A stretch of 64,000 nucleotides of DNA from Paenibacillus sp. SYP-B4298 (GTDB lineage: Bacteria > Bacillota > Bacilli > Paenibacillales > Paenibacillaceae): the NCBI RefSeq assembly GCF_027627475.1, contig NZ_CP115484.1, positions 124,001-188,000 on the forward strand, read 5' to 3'. The stretch's first letter is position 1. Each line of letters opens with the position of its first letter. Made by a program: the position numbers and the translations under genes. Shown one piece after another: positions 24,108 through 34,500 of this stretch. Below the pieces are notes generated by a model. That model was not told where the DNA came from, made no database searches, and saw only the letters and a program-made list of their open reading frames with translations.

Positions 24108-24606
24108 GATCAGACCGATTCAAGCAGAGGATGTTGAATTTCTATGGGATATGCTATATGAATCCTTGTTCGTTCCTGAAGGCCAGGAGCCATTCAGCAG
24201 AGAGATCCTGAAGGAGCCGTTCATTTCAAAATATGTTGAAGGATGGGGGCGATCTGGAGATTTCGGATGTATAGCGATGAATGATGAAGGAAGGCCAGTG
24301 GGATCAATATCAGCTCGATATTTTGATGAGAGTAATCAAGGCTTTGGATATGTGGATAACGATGTGCCGGAGCTAGGTATGGCGATTGTAGAGGAATATA
24401 GAGGACTAGGGATGGGAACGGCTTTGTTAAGTGAGCTTTTTACAGAAGCGAAGAGAAGGGAAATAGGAAGATTATCATTGAGTGTCGATCCAACTAATGC
24501 AGCGGCTATGAAGCTCTATCAACGGTTTGGCTTTGAAGAGGTAGGGAAAGTAGGGACATCCATCACGATGGTTGCAAATGTGGCAGCGTACAATGGAGCA
24601 GTTTAG
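24097..24606 (+). CDS. GNAT family N-acetyltransferase
   Basis: 169 residues. GNAT signatures are ELGMAIVEEYRGLGMGTALL (motif A, R-G-L-G-M-G) at about 88-107 and NAAAMKLYQRFGFEEVG near the C-terminus. It overlaps the end of ridA by 11 bp, so translation is coupled; ATG 24097 is 8 bases after AGGTGA. The substrate is unknown. Confidence 0.88.
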   Translation: MNYRIRPIQAEDVEFLWDMLYESLFVPEGQEPFSREILKEPFISKYVEGWGRSGDFGCIAMNDEGRPVGSISARYFDESNQGFGYVDNDVPELGMAIVEEYRGLGMGTALLSELFTEAKRREIGRLSLSVDPTNAAAMKLYQRFGFEEVGKVGTSITMVANVAAYNGAV

Positions 24607-24743
24607 CGAGCGTTAGGTTCACATTATCGCATGTCGAGGGCAGCGCCAGGTACTTCGCATGATCGCCGCGGCAGCTTACGTCTCGCAAATACCGGAGCTG
24701 AATCCATTTACGCAAGAAAAATAATTTGATCCGGGGGAAAACT

Positions 24744-25565
24744 ATGGCAACCCATTTCTCTGCACCGATTTTGTATTATGATGGTTCATTTATCGATGTT
24801 CTGTGGGATAACCATGACAACGCTATGAGATGGTTCGAGAACTATTTGGCGTGGAAGGTTGGGCGGCAAGAGGAATGGAAGGTTGATCCCAGATGCTTGC
24901 AAGGAAGAATGACAAGTACCAATTGGGGCACATGGTTAGTTTCATACCTTACGAATTCGCGATTGCCCCATCATTTTGCCGAAAGAGGCACAGTCGAGTC
25001 CAATGTTCGATTGTGCTTTCGCGTCCATGAATTACAAGAGCTACATCGCAAATGGCTGGATGATGGAATAAGGGTATCTGCCATATACGACGGGCCAGGG
25101 GAAACGAGATATTTTGATGTTTGGGCGACAACAGAGGGCATTCGGTTGACTCTACAAGAGGACTCGTCACTCCAGCATGATGAGCTATTACCTTCCTGGG
25201 TAAGAGTAGGTGTAAGCAACCTTCAAGCTTCAGTGGAGTGGTACAAGCAATATATGGGCATGTCGGTAGTTAGGGATGAAATCAATCAGGGCTATGTACT
25301 CATGAGCTTAAAGCTGAATCATCGGGAAGAAGATTCACTTTGGATCATCGAACAATTATCAGGTGAAGCTTATAAAGGAAAAGTCGATGGTCAGGTACAG
25401 CCCATATGTTGGATTAAGGATAGAGAAGATTTTTTTACGTACCATCAGTATTTACTGGGTAGCGGTATAGAAACATCAGAGGTTGGAGGATATGTGACAG
25501 GCGGCATGGTTAGCTTTCATTTCTATGATCTAGATGGAAATCGATTCAACATTAGTAGCATGTAA
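24744..25565 (+). CDS. VOC-superfamily (glyoxalase-like) protein, two domains
   Basis: 273 residues forming two vicinal-oxygen-chelate halves. The first runs to about residue 140 (RLCFRVHELQELHRKWLDDGI, TRYFDVWATTEGIRLTLQED). The second starts at LPSWVRVGVSNLQASVEWYKQYMG and ends MVSFHFYDLDGNRFNISSM. Proteins of this fold bind metals or sequester drugs; no catalytic role can be assigned. ATG 24744 follows CGGGGGAAAAC. No attC-like element precedes it. Confidence 0.8.
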   Translation: MATHFSAPILYYDGSFIDVLWDNHDNAMRWFENYLAWKVGRQEEWKVDPRCLQGRMTSTNWGTWLVSYLTNSRLPHHFAERGTVESNVRLCFRVHELQELHRKWLDDGIRVSAIYDGPGETRYFDVWATTEGIRLTLQEDSSLQHDELLPSWVRVGVSNLQASVEWYKQYMGMSVVRDEINQGYVLMSLKLNHREEDSLWIIEQLSGEAYKGKVDGQVQPICWIKDREDFFTYHQYLLGSGIETSEVGGYVTGGMVSFHFYDLDGNRFNISSM

Positions 25566-25589
25566 ATTATTCGAGGCAAGGAGGTCTGT

Positions 25590-26144
25590 ATGAAAACCAG
25601 TATCTATATGGTTAGACATGCCGAATCACCGTATGATGAAGGAGATGAAAGAACAAGAGGTCTTACTGTACAGGGGAAGAAAGAGGCTGGAAAAGTAACG
25701 AAGATGCTTATTGGCGAAGGAATAGACATGATCATTTCAAGCCCATATTCCCGAGCCGTACTGACCGTTGAGGGATTGGCTCAGCACCGTAACTTAGAGA
25801 TAGAAAAAATTGAAGATCTAAGGGAGCGTTATTTTTCTTCACAACATATCACCGAATTAATGAGTAATATCAGAGATAACTTTTATAACTTTGAATACGC
25901 CTTGCCAGGTGGCGAATCGAATGCGGACTGTCAGAGCAGATCCATTACGGTGCTCAAAACTATATTAAAAGAGCATATGGGGAAGAAGATCGCTATGGGC
26001 ACACACGGCCTTGTCATGACATTAATGATGAATTATTTCGATTCACGATATGGATTGGATTTCTTAGATCGATTAAAAAAACCGGATGTATATAAATTAC
26101 AATTTGAAGGCCTGGAATTAATAGAAGTCATAAGAATGTGGTAA
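25590..26144 (+). CDS. Histidine phosphatase family protein
   Basis: 184 residues of the phosphoglycerate-mutase-like superfamily. The catalytic motif is YMVRHAESP (His10), followed by SSPYSRAVLTVEG with the second Arg, and the later GTHGLVMTLMM with the second catalytic His. The substrate could be a small phosphate ester or a phosphoprotein. ATG follows AAGGAGG by 5 bases, 24 bp after the VOC gene. Confidence 0.88.
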   Translation: MKTSIYMVRHAESPYDEGDERTRGLTVQGKKEAGKVTKMLIGEGIDMIISSPYSRAVLTVEGLAQHRNLEIEKIEDLRERYFSSQHITELMSNIRDNFYNFEYALPGGESNADCQSRSITVLKTILKEHMGKKIAMGTHGLVMTLMMNYFDSRYGLDFLDRLKKPDVYKLQFEGLELIEVIRMW

Positions 26145-26325
26145 AAGATCAAAAAAACCATCCTGCATCTTTCCTGATGAGCAGTAGCAGTTCTTTTGGC
26201 CAGTCCTCCCTTTTTTGGATACAATATAAGAATAGAATGAAGGGGAATGAACGTCGTGATGCACTAACGTTATGGGAAAGTTCGGAGCTCGGTTACGTTC
26301 ATCCAGGGAAGGAATGAAATCAAGC

Positions 26326-26805
26326 ATGAAAACTCTAATCCTCTATAATTGGGAGGTTCGAGATGAATATTTCAAGGCCTTCCAAGGAATATCTCAAGAA
26401 GAGCTAATGAAGGATCGTAAGGCAGGAGCAGGCTCGATACTGAAGACCTTTTTACATATCATCGATGTAGAATATAGTTGGGTAAGGGCCATGTATAATA
26501 AGCCGGATCGCCCCATAGATTTTGCCCAATATGGAGATCTTCAAGCTGTTGCAATGTTATCCAATCAATGGAGAGGCGAAATCATAGAATATCTAGATCA
26601 TTGGACAAATGAAGAACTAGATAACAATATCAAGCCATCCTGGATGCAAGAGACGTATCGTAAAGAAGAAATCGTTAAGCATCTAATCGTTCATGAAGTG
26701 CATCATATCGGACAATTATCAATATGGGCAAGGGAACTAGGTATCGTCCCCGTGAATTCCAATTTTATTGGAAGAGATCTGATGAATAAAGCGAGGAATA
26801 TGTAA
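26326..26805 (+). CDS. DinB-family protein
   Basis: 159 residues with the DinB fold. The start MKTLILYNWEVRDEYF matches the usual family start, so ATG 26326 is preferred over 26272 and 26314. Metal-ligand His candidates are in LKTFLHIIDVEYSW and HLIVHEVHHIGQLSIWARE. It is the third DinB protein in the window. Upstream a GTTATGG core-like motif occurs near 26270. Confidence 0.82.
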   Translation: MKTLILYNWEVRDEYFKAFQGISQEELMKDRKAGAGSILKTFLHIIDVEYSWVRAMYNKPDRPIDFAQYGDLQAVAMLSNQWRGEIIEYLDHWTNEELDNNIKPSWMQETYRKEEIVKHLIVHEVHHIGQLSIWARELGIVPVNSNFIGRDLMNKARNM

Positions 26806-27059
26806 GTCAAGCTCAAGGGGAGCGAAGCTTCGTCTGTTGAGTTCTAGATCCTTCCGAGGCAAGGGTGTTGCTGAAGCAGCGTATCAAAACGAGGTAGCAG
26901 CAACCGATAATGATAGTGAAAAGCTAGTCTTTCGATTTTATAACAGAGTTGTGTAGTAACTTCTATGTTGTTGCAAATGATAGCGCTTCATTAAGAGTAG
27001 GGGCGCCGTTAGACAAGGGGGGGTGAGGATGCCGTATACACAGGCTGTTATTACTAATC
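26806..27059. other. Spacer before the insertion element
   Basis: No intact gene. A short open stretch ending at a TAG near 26957 (DNDSEKLVFRFYNRVV) may be the tail of a lost GNAT gene. GCCGTTAGAC near 27008 matches GTTRRRY and is a weak attC-like core without a visible partner. Confidence 0.35.
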
Positions 27060-27105
27060 CTTATTATCTATAGTAAAATGATTCAGTCGTATAGAAGGAA
27101 AGGTA

Positions 27106-27327
27106 GTGGAATCATTGAAATTAGACTCCAATAACCATTCAGTATTCGCATTGAACTATCACTTGATTCTAGTCATCAAATATCGTAGGAAAGTCATTAC
27201 CGCTGAAATATCCGAACGTCTGAAAGAGATATTCGAGTCCATTCAACTCCCCTACAATATCACGGTTCAGGAATGGAATCATAACCAGGATCATGTTCAC
27301 GTCGAAAACCAAGGCATGAAAGGATGA
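27106..27327 (+). pseudogene. tnpA: TnpA (Y1 HUH transposase) with internal deletion
   Basis: 73 residues. The N-terminal half is normal (NYHLILVIKYRRKVI, ERLKEIFESI, NITVQEWNHNQDHVHV) and includes the HUH motif His-Val-His. It then jumps directly to ENQGMKG, the usual last residues of TnpA. About 60 residues, including the catalytic Tyr, are missing in frame, so it cannot transpose the element. Confidence 0.85.
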
Positions 27328-27333
27328 ATCGTA

Positions 27334-28407
27334 TTGCTGAAAGCCTACAAGTATCGCATTTATCCGAATAGCCAGCAGCAGCTTTACTTTGCAAAGACTT
27401 TCGGCTGTGTTCGATTCATCTACAATCGGATGCTTGCAGACAAGATAGACCATTACAAAAAAACGGGAACGATGCTCAAGAATACACCTGCTTCATACAA
27501 AAAGGAATTCGATTGGCTGAAGGAAGTGGATAGCCTTGCACTTGCTAATGCTCAACTGAACTTGGACAAGGCCTATAAGAACTTCTTTCGTAATCCGAAA
27601 GTGGGCTTCCCCAAGTTCAAAAGTAAGAAGACGAATAGCCATAGCTACACAACGAATAATCAATAAGGAACGGTTGCTGTTGAAGATGGATTCCTGCGTA
27701 TCCCCAAACTAAAAAGTAAGCTTCGTATCCAATTGCATCGTCCATTCACTGGACTCATCAAGTCCTGCACGATATCCAAAACACCATCAGGCAAGTATTA
27801 TGCTTCAATACTGGTGGAAACAGATATTCAACCGATGCCTAAACGGGATGCTAAAATGGGTGTGGATCTTGGACTCAAGGAATTCGCCATCACCTCTGAC
27901 GGTGAAGTTATTGCGAATCCCAAGCACCTTCGCAAGTCCGAAAAGCGATTAGCCACATTACAGAAAGACCTTTCCCGTAAGAAAAAGGGAAGCCATAATC
28001 GTCACAAGGCCAGGTTGAAGGTGGCCAAGTTGCATGAAAAGATGAGGAATCAACGTCATGACTTCTTGCACAAACTATCTTCCAGAATGATTAGCGAAAA
28101 CCAAGTCATTGTCATGGAAGACCTAAGCGTAAAGAATATGATGCAGAATCCTAAGCTTGCAAAGGCCATCCATGAAGTATCGTGGAGCCTGTTCCGTTCG
28201 ATGCTGGAATACAAGGCACAATGGTACGGCAGAGAGATTATCATTGCACCTAAAAACTACGCAAGCAGTCAACTATGCTCCTGTTGCGGTTACAAAAATG
28301 CAGAGGTGAAACATCTTGCCTTGCGAGAATGGACGTGTCCAGCATGTCATGTGCATCATGACAGAGACATAAATGCTGCTCAAAACCTTCTGAAACTAGC
28401 CATGTAA
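27334..28407 (+). pseudogene. tnpB: TnpB (RuvC nuclease) with in-frame nonsense codon
   Basis: Starting at TTG, the reading frame gives a full-length TnpB of about 357 codons except for a TAA at codon 111 (27664-27666). Downstream the RuvC residues are all present: Asp178 ([11 protein letters not shown]), Glu262 (VMEDLSV) and Asp345 ([11 protein letters not shown]), with the zinc ribbon C-x2-C ... C-x2-C between. TnpB is an RNA-guided nuclease that helps retain the element. A truncated start or suppression would be needed for activity here, so I call it a pseudogene. Confidence 0.85.
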
Positions 28408-28512
28408 TATGGTATCTTCTGGGTTAGGAACTAACCTGTAAGCTTGGGTAAACTTGGAGCAGTAGCTCTATTGACCAAGAAGCCGCCACCTCTTAGGTGG
28501 TTGGTAGTTCAC
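28408..28512 (+). ncRNA. Candidate omega RNA scaffold at the element's right end
   Basis: Directly after tnpB there are three hairpins: GGTTAG-gaa-CTAACC (28422-28436), GAGC-agta-GCTC (about 28457-28468) and CCACCT-ctt-AGGTGG (28486-28500), ending in TTGGTAGTTCAC at 28512. In this family the RNA guide is the host sequence immediately beyond the end, here the MFS gene fragment. The 5' limit is unknown and may lie inside tnpB. Confidence 0.6.
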
Positions 28513-28969
28513 CCATACTGTCATTGGGTGGTTTGGGCTTGCTGGCGTAGCGGGGGCGTTGGCCGCCAGAAGTGCGGGGCGACTGGCAGATCGCGGATTC
28601 GGACAACTGACGACGGGGATCGCTTTAGTATTGCTCTCAGCCTCTTGGCTGCCCATAGCGTTTCTTCAGAATTCCAGATGGCTGTTTATTCTTGGAATCA
28701 TTATGTTAGATCTCGCAGTACAGGCGGTGCATGTGACGAATCAGAGTATGCTATTAAGTGCTCGTCCAGAAGCGAGGAGCAGGCTAACAGCGGGATACAT
28801 GATCTTCTATTCCTTTGGAAGCGCGACGGGTGCCATACTGTCAACCTGGATGTACTCTTGGGCGGGGTGGCATGGTGTATGTATATTGGGGGTGTTGGTA
28901 AGCATAATTGCGCTGTTATATTGGAGATTCACACTGAACCTGTATACTCACGCTTCTTCCAAGGGATAG
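28513..28969 (+). pseudogene. MFS transporter, C-terminal remnant
   Basis: The frame is open from the element's last base: THTVIGWFGLAGVAGALAAR then SAGRLADRGFGQLT, the A-motif-like loop of the second half of a 12-helix MFS permease, followed by four more hydrophobic helices to TAG 28967. The N-terminal part is absent from the window. No start codon or ribosome binding site precedes it, so it is not expected to be made. Confidence 0.8.
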
Positions 28970-29181
28970 AAAAAATAAAAACGAAGTATTGTGACGAAAG
29001 GATTTTGTTCGTGCAAGCGAGAATAAAAAAATGAAGCTTGAGTATCCCCCTTGCAAGCATAATTTTTTCCAGCGGGGAGATGAAATCGGAGGCTGGTCAA
29101 GTGCAGTCTATAACATGAAAATTCGAGCTACGTGGCGTATAAGTAAATTTATGTTTAAATTAGTCTTTTTACGTACATTTA

Positions 29182-29232
29182 ACAATTTTTAATTGTATAT
29201 TTTTCACTTTTTTGTTATAGTACCCATATAAT
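29182..29232 (+). promoter_or_regulatory. NRPS cluster promoter with upstream dyad
   Basis: A -35-like TTCACT (29203-29208), an 18-bp spacer and TATAAT (29227-29232) lie in an AT-rich 200-bp region before the thioesterase gene. The perfect palindrome ACAATT-TTT-AATTGT (29182-29196) sits just upstream and could be an operator; AT-rich regions of this kind are also AbrB targets in Bacillales. The leader would be under 20 nt. Confidence 0.5.
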
Positions 29233-29255
29233 CCTATGATGTGGGTGATAGAGAG

Positions 29256-30041
29256 ATGACTGTTCGAGAGAGTTCCTGGTTCTTGAATGCACATGCCGGC
29301 TCTTTTGCAACGCTCCGCTTATTTTGTTTCCCTTACGCCGGCGGCGGAGCCTCCGTTTTTAGTAACTGGAAGAGAGAATTACCAGCTTACATTCAGGTTT
29401 GTCCCGTTCAGCTTCCCGGCCGAGAGAGCAGAGTGATAGAGGACCCGATGGATTCCGTCGAGGCGATCGTAGACTCGCTTGTCTCTGAGATCGCACCGTT
29501 TTTACACACGCCCTTCGCCTTTTTTGGTCATAGCATGGGGGCGCTAATCGCCTTTGAAACAGCTCGCCAATTACACTCCAAGCATCATGTGGCTCCTACC
29601 CAATTATTTGTATCAGGTAAAACTGCGCCTCACTTGCCTTATCCAAGAAACTCCCTACACAACTTGCCCGATGACCAGTTTAAGAAAGAGCTTCAACTCA
29701 TGCAAGGCACACCGGAAGAAGTATTACAGAATGATGAATTGATGGACATTGTCATGCCCCAATTGCGAGCAGACTTTACCGCTGTTGAAACCTATGTATA
29801 CAGACCGGGAGCAGTGCTACCTTGTCCGATCTCGGCCTTTGGCGGGTTGCAGGACCACGACGTCAGCATAGAATCACTGCAAGCCTGGCAAGAGCATACA
29901 CAGGGTCCATTCCAGGTGCAGATGCTCGAGGGGAATCATTTTTTTCTCCATCAGCAGGAACATGAGGTCATCGGCAGGGTGCTGCATGAATTATCATCTC
30001 AGAAGAGGAGGGTTGCCGCAAGCGGTCCGGTTGCACGTTAA
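29256..30041 (+). CDS. Type II thioesterase
   Basis: 261 residues of the NRPS-associated TEII family: LFCFPYAGGGASVFSNW at the N-terminus, the nucleophile Ser93 in FGHSMGALIAFE, FGGLQDHDVS with the likely catalytic Asp, and the late GNHFFLHQQ with the catalytic His. TEII proteins free stalled or mis-primed carrier domains in NRPS systems. ATG 29256 has GGTGAT 6 bases upstream; GTG 29241 would sit almost at the transcription start. It is the first gene of the biosynthetic operon. Confidence 0.92.
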   Translation: MTVRESSWFLNAHAGSFATLRLFCFPYAGGGASVFSNWKRELPAYIQVCPVQLPGRESRVIEDPMDSVEAIVDSLVSEIAPFLHTPFAFFGHSMGALIAFETARQLHSKHHVAPTQLFVSGKTAPHLPYPRNSLHNLPDDQFKKELQLMQGTPEEVLQNDELMDIVMPQLRADFTAVETYVYRPGAVLPCPISAFGGLQDHDVSIESLQAWQEHTQGPFQVQMLEGNHFFLHQQEHEVIGRVLHELSSQKRRVAASGPVAR

Positions 30042-30167
30042 GCAACTGACACAAAAAAATGATGAAACTACGCTCTTAGCTGTCTATCGTGGCTGATCAA
30101 CGAAGAAGCAGACCGCGCGAGCGTTATTTGTTGTGCACATTTTCCTAAAATATGGAGGGGTTTTATT

Positions 30168-31454
30168 ATGACAAACACATTCGAAATGTTGGAATCCAAT
30201 GTAAGATCGTACTGCCGTTCTTTTCCCGATGTCTTCGTGCGTGCGAAAGGCTCGATGCTGTACGCCCAGTCTGGAAAAGCCTATATCGATTTCTTCGCCG
30301 GAGCCGGAGCACTAAATTACGGTCACAATAATGAGTTTATCAAGCAACGGCTCATCCAATATCTGCAGTCGGACGGCCTAAGTCACGGACTGGATATGTA
30401 CACTTCGGCCAAGGAGACCTTTCTGCAGACATTCTCAGACAAGATTCTAAGGCCACGCGGTCTCGACTATAAGCTTCAGTTTTGCGGTCCTACCGGAACC
30501 AATGCAGTAGAGGCAGCGCTGAAGCTGGCACGAAAAGTGAAGGGAAGAACAGGCGTGTTTTCTTTCATTGGCGCGTTTCATGGGATGTCGCTTGGAAGCC
30601 TGTCTGCCACAAGCAGTCTATACCATCGCGAAGCGGGAGGATTACCGCTGCATGATGTTACGTTTATGCCATTCCCAACTGGTTTCATCGACAATCTGGA
30701 TACGATCGGCTATATGGAAGCTGTCTTGACGGATGATCACTCGGGTATAGCCAAGCCGGCAGCGATTATCCTTGAAACCATGCAAGCAGAGGGTGGTTTG
30801 AATGCGGCTCCTACGCAGTGGCTTCAACAGCTTCGCGAGCTGTGCGATCGGCATGATATTCTGCTGATCGTTGACGATATTCAGGTGGGCTGCGGGCGAA
30901 CAGGTTCCTTCTTCTCCTTTGAGCGGGCGGGGATTGTTCCTGATATGGTCGTGCTCTCCAAGTCAATCAGCGGCTACGGTCTGCCGATGTCGTTGCTGCT
31001 GCTCAAGCCTGAACTGGATGTATGGCAGCCGGCTGAGCATAACGGCACCTTCCGGGGCAATCAGCTCGCGTTCGTTGGTGCGACGGCTGCTCTGGAATTC
31101 CGGGAATCGACACAGTTGGATGCAGAGACGGAACGTAAGGCGCAATTTGTCGAGCAATACTTGAAGGAGCATATTCTTCCCATCCACCCATGCCTCACGA
31201 TGCGCGGTATGGGATTGATCTGGGGCATTGACGTATCGGCTTGCCGGGATGAACATCTCTCCAAAGCGATCGTGTCTCGATGCTACGAGCTTGGGCTTAT
31301 TGTCGAGCGGGCCGGACGCCAGGATATGGTGGTGAAGCTGATGCCAGCGCTGACGATCTCGATGGACGAACTGGCTGCCGGATGTGAAATATTTAAGCAG
31401 GCCGTAACGGAATGCTGTGCCTTGATTCATTCACTTCAGCCTCAGCTGGCATAA
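30168..31454 (+). CDS. Diaminobutyrate-2-oxoglutarate aminotransferase (EctB-like)
   Basis: 428 residues, class III PLP-dependent aminotransferase of the EctB branch. Signatures: FCGPTGTNAVEAALKLARK, GAFHGMSLGSLSATSS, DDIQVGCGRTG with the PLP-contacting Asp, VLSKSISGYG with the Schiff-base Lys265, and NGTFRGNQLAFVGA. It converts aspartate semialdehyde and glutamate to L-2,4-diaminobutyrate (Dab). Three adenylation domains in the adjacent NRPS carry Dab pocket residues, so it supplies their substrate. The absence of ectA/ectC neighbours argues against ectoine. ATG follows GGAGGGG. Confidence 0.92.
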   Translation: MTNTFEMLESNVRSYCRSFPDVFVRAKGSMLYAQSGKAYIDFFAGAGALNYGHNNEFIKQRLIQYLQSDGLSHGLDMYTSAKETFLQTFSDKILRPRGLDYKLQFCGPTGTNAVEAALKLARKVKGRTGVFSFIGAFHGMSLGSLSATSSLYHREAGGLPLHDVTFMPFPTGFIDNLDTIGYMEAVLTDDHSGIAKPAAIILETMQAEGGLNAAPTQWLQQLRELCDRHDILLIVDDIQVGCGRTGSFFSFERAGIVPDMVVLSKSISGYGLPMSLLLLKPELDVWQPAEHNGTFRGNQLAFVGATAALEFRESTQLDAETERKAQFVEQYLKEHILPIHPCLTMRGMGLIWGIDVSACRDEHLSKAIVSRCYELGLIVERAGRQDMVVKLMPALTISMDELAAGCEIFKQAVTECCALIHSLQPQLA

Positions 31455-31595
31455 ACACCGCCTGTAAGTGGCGTTGACGCTAAGCGATCTGGCTGATAGC
31501 GATCATTCTGGTGGTTAGGTAGCACTATGGCGGCATGTCCGGCCAGACTGCGCGTACCTCGGAGGTCAATCTAGAATTTGTCAAGGGGAGAGACG

Positions 31596-34500
31596 ATGAA
31601 AAACAATCATGTTGCATTATATCCGTTAACACAACCCCAGCAGCGGATTTGGTATACCGAGTTGCTGTATCCAAATCGGACGATCATGACGATCATCGCG
31701 ATCGTGAAAATAACAGGCCGCATCGATGTGTCGGTGCTGAAGCAAGCCATTAACAAAGTCATTGAGCAAAACGACTCGTTTCGTATCCAACTGACTACAG
31801 AGAGCGAAGTTCCCTATCAGTACGTTCGGGACTATGAGGAGAAGGATTTAGAATGCCTTGATCTGAGCAAGGAGCAGGCGGAGCAGAGAATGCTGGAGCT
31901 CCGCTCCATTCCGCTTGAGCTGCTGGACGCCGAGCTGTACCGATTCGTTATCATGCGAGTCGGGGAGGAGGAGACGTGGATTAATTTCAAGATGCATCAT
32001 ATCGTGTCTGATGGCATCTCGATGAATTTGGCCGTAAACGAAATGATGGAGCATTATTCGAATATGACAAGCGGCAACAGCTCTCCTCACAAGGATAACT
32101 CTTATCTTGATTTTATACAGGTCGAGCATGATTACGAGCAATCCGAGCGCTATCAGAAAGACAGGAACTATTGGCTGGATAAATTCTCCACTATGCCTGA
32201 AGTTATGAGCTTAAAGTCTTACAACCCGTTAGCGGTAGACACGGGCGCGAGAGTCAATCGATTAATGCTGGAGGACGAGCTGCATCGCGGCGTGAAAGCC
32301 TTTTGCGAGGAGCATAAGATCAGTATCTTTACGTTTTTTCTGAGTGCTTTATATATTTACATGCATAAGGTAACGAACGAGCAGGACGTGGCGATTGGCA
32401 CCCTGTATGCGAACCGGACGACCAAGAAAGAAAAGGAAACGATCGGCATGTTCGTCAGTACGGTTGCAACGAGGATGCTGGTGGAGCCTGAGCAGGAATT
32501 GCTCTCGTTTCTAAAAAATGTAGCCAAAGAGCAGGCCTCCATCCTGCGCCATCAGCGTTATCCATACAATAAGATTATTCAGGACTTGCGAGAGGTTCAC
32601 CGCAATCAGGACGTCCAGCGGTTGTTTGGTGTTTCGATACAATACCGACCGTTGAGCTTCTTTCGTATGGATGAGGCGGTTGTGCAAGCGAATCAAGATT
32701 ACACCGAGGATTCAGTGAACGACTTTGATATTCATGTCCTAGATTTTGTAAATGACGGAAAGCTCTCGGTGGACTTGTATTACCGCACACAGCTATTTGG
32801 CGAACAGGAAGCGAAGGAAATCAACCGTAGGTTCGTCAGTATTCTGGAGCATATGATTCGCAGTCCATATCAGACCATATCGGAGCTGTCGCTGATTAGC
32901 GAAGAGGAGCAGCGCAGGCTGATTGCCGACTTCAACGATACCGAGGCGGAATATCCGCGAGAGCAGACGATTCACGGGCTGTTCGAGGAGCAGGCGGAGC
33001 GTCATCCGGGTGCAGTCGCGGTCGAGTATGAGGGCGAGCGGCTGACGTACCGCGAGCTGAACGAGCGGGCGAATCGTCTGGCGCACACCTTGCGCGGGCA
33101 AGGCGTAGGGGCGGATCAGCTCGTGGGCATTATGGCGGAGCGATCGCCTTCCATGGTGATCGGGATACTCGCCATCCTGAAGGCGGGCGGGGCCTATGTG
33201 CCGATCGATCCCGACTACCCGGAGGAGCGCATCCGCTATATGCTGGACGATTCAGGAGCCCAGGTGCTGCTGCTGCAATCGCATCTGCAGGACAAGGCAG
33301 CCTTCGCAGGAGTGAGCCTGCTGCTGGATGACGAGCAGACCTATGCAGCGGACGGCACGAATCTGGCCTCGGTCAACGAGCCGCATGATCTGGCCTATGT
33401 CATCTACACGTCGGGCACGACAGGCAAGCCGAAGGGCACCTTGATCGAGCACCGGAACGTGGTGCGGCTGCTGTTCAACAGCAGGAACCTGTTCGACTTC
33501 GGCCCAGCGGATACATGGACGTTGTTCCACTCGTTCTGCTTCGACTTCTCGGTATGGGAGATGTACGGGGCGCTGCTGTATGGTGGCAAGCTGGTCATTG
33601 TTCCGCCGATGATTGCGAAGCATCCGGCACAGTTCCTGCACTTGCTGAAGGAGCGCGGGGTCACGATCCTGAACCAGACGCCGACGTACTTCTACCAGTT
33701 GCTGCGTGAAGCCTTGGCAGAGAGCGGACAGACGCTGAGTCTGCGCAAGGTGATCTTCGGCGGGGAGGCGCTGGCGCCACAGCAGCTCAAGGACTGGAGG
33801 AAGCGATACCCGGCGACGCAACTGATCAATATGTACGGGATCACGGAAACGACGGTGCATGTGACGTACAAGGAAATTACCGAGGTGGAGATTGCCGAGG
33901 GAAGAAGCAACATCGGCAGGCCGATCCCGACGCTGAAGGTGTATGTGCTGGATGCGAACCGAAGATGCGTACCAGCGGGCGTAGCGGGCGAGATGTATGT
34001 GGCAGGCGAAGGACTGGCGCGAGGCTACCTGAACCGGCCGGAGCTGACGGCAGAGAAGTTCGTGGACGATCCGTTCACGCCTGGTAAGCGGCTGTACCGA
34101 TCGGGAGACCTGGCGAGATGGCTGCCGGACGGCAACATCGAGTATATGGGCCGGATCGACCATCAAGTGAAGGTGCGGGGGTACCGGATCGAGCTCGGGG
34201 AAGTGGAAGCGCAGTTGTTGAAGCTGGAGTCGGTGCAGGAAGCCGTCGTCATGGCGCGCGAGGATGGCAGCGGAGAGAAGCAGCTCTGCGCGTACCTGGT
34301 GGCAGATAAGGCGCTGACGGTGAGCGAGCTGCGGAGCTGGCTGTTGGAGGAGCTGCCGGGGTATATGATTCCGTCGTCCTTCGTGCAGCTCGAGAGGATG
34401 CCGCTGACGGCGAACGGGAAGACGGATCGCAAGGCGCTGCCAGCACCGGAGGGAAGCGTGAATACCGGTGCGGAATACATCGCGCCGCGTACCCCGCTGG

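Larger units (their letters stand above)
27060..28512 (+). mobile_element. Decayed IS200/IS605-family element
   Basis: A tnpA remnant and a tnpB gene on the same strand, followed by the conserved 3' hairpins and the terminal GTAGTTCAC typical of this family's right end. The left end is placed at about 27060 by composition only. The right end abuts the interior of an MFS transporter gene with no 5' part of that gene on the other side, so insertion was accompanied or followed by a deletion. Confidence 0.75.

Noticed and set aside
28444-29034. 196-residue open frame overlapping the MFS remnant
   Set aside because: The frame at 28513-28969 gives a convincing MFS permease half with hydrophobic helices; this one has no recognisable features and begins inside the insertion element's 3' hairpins.
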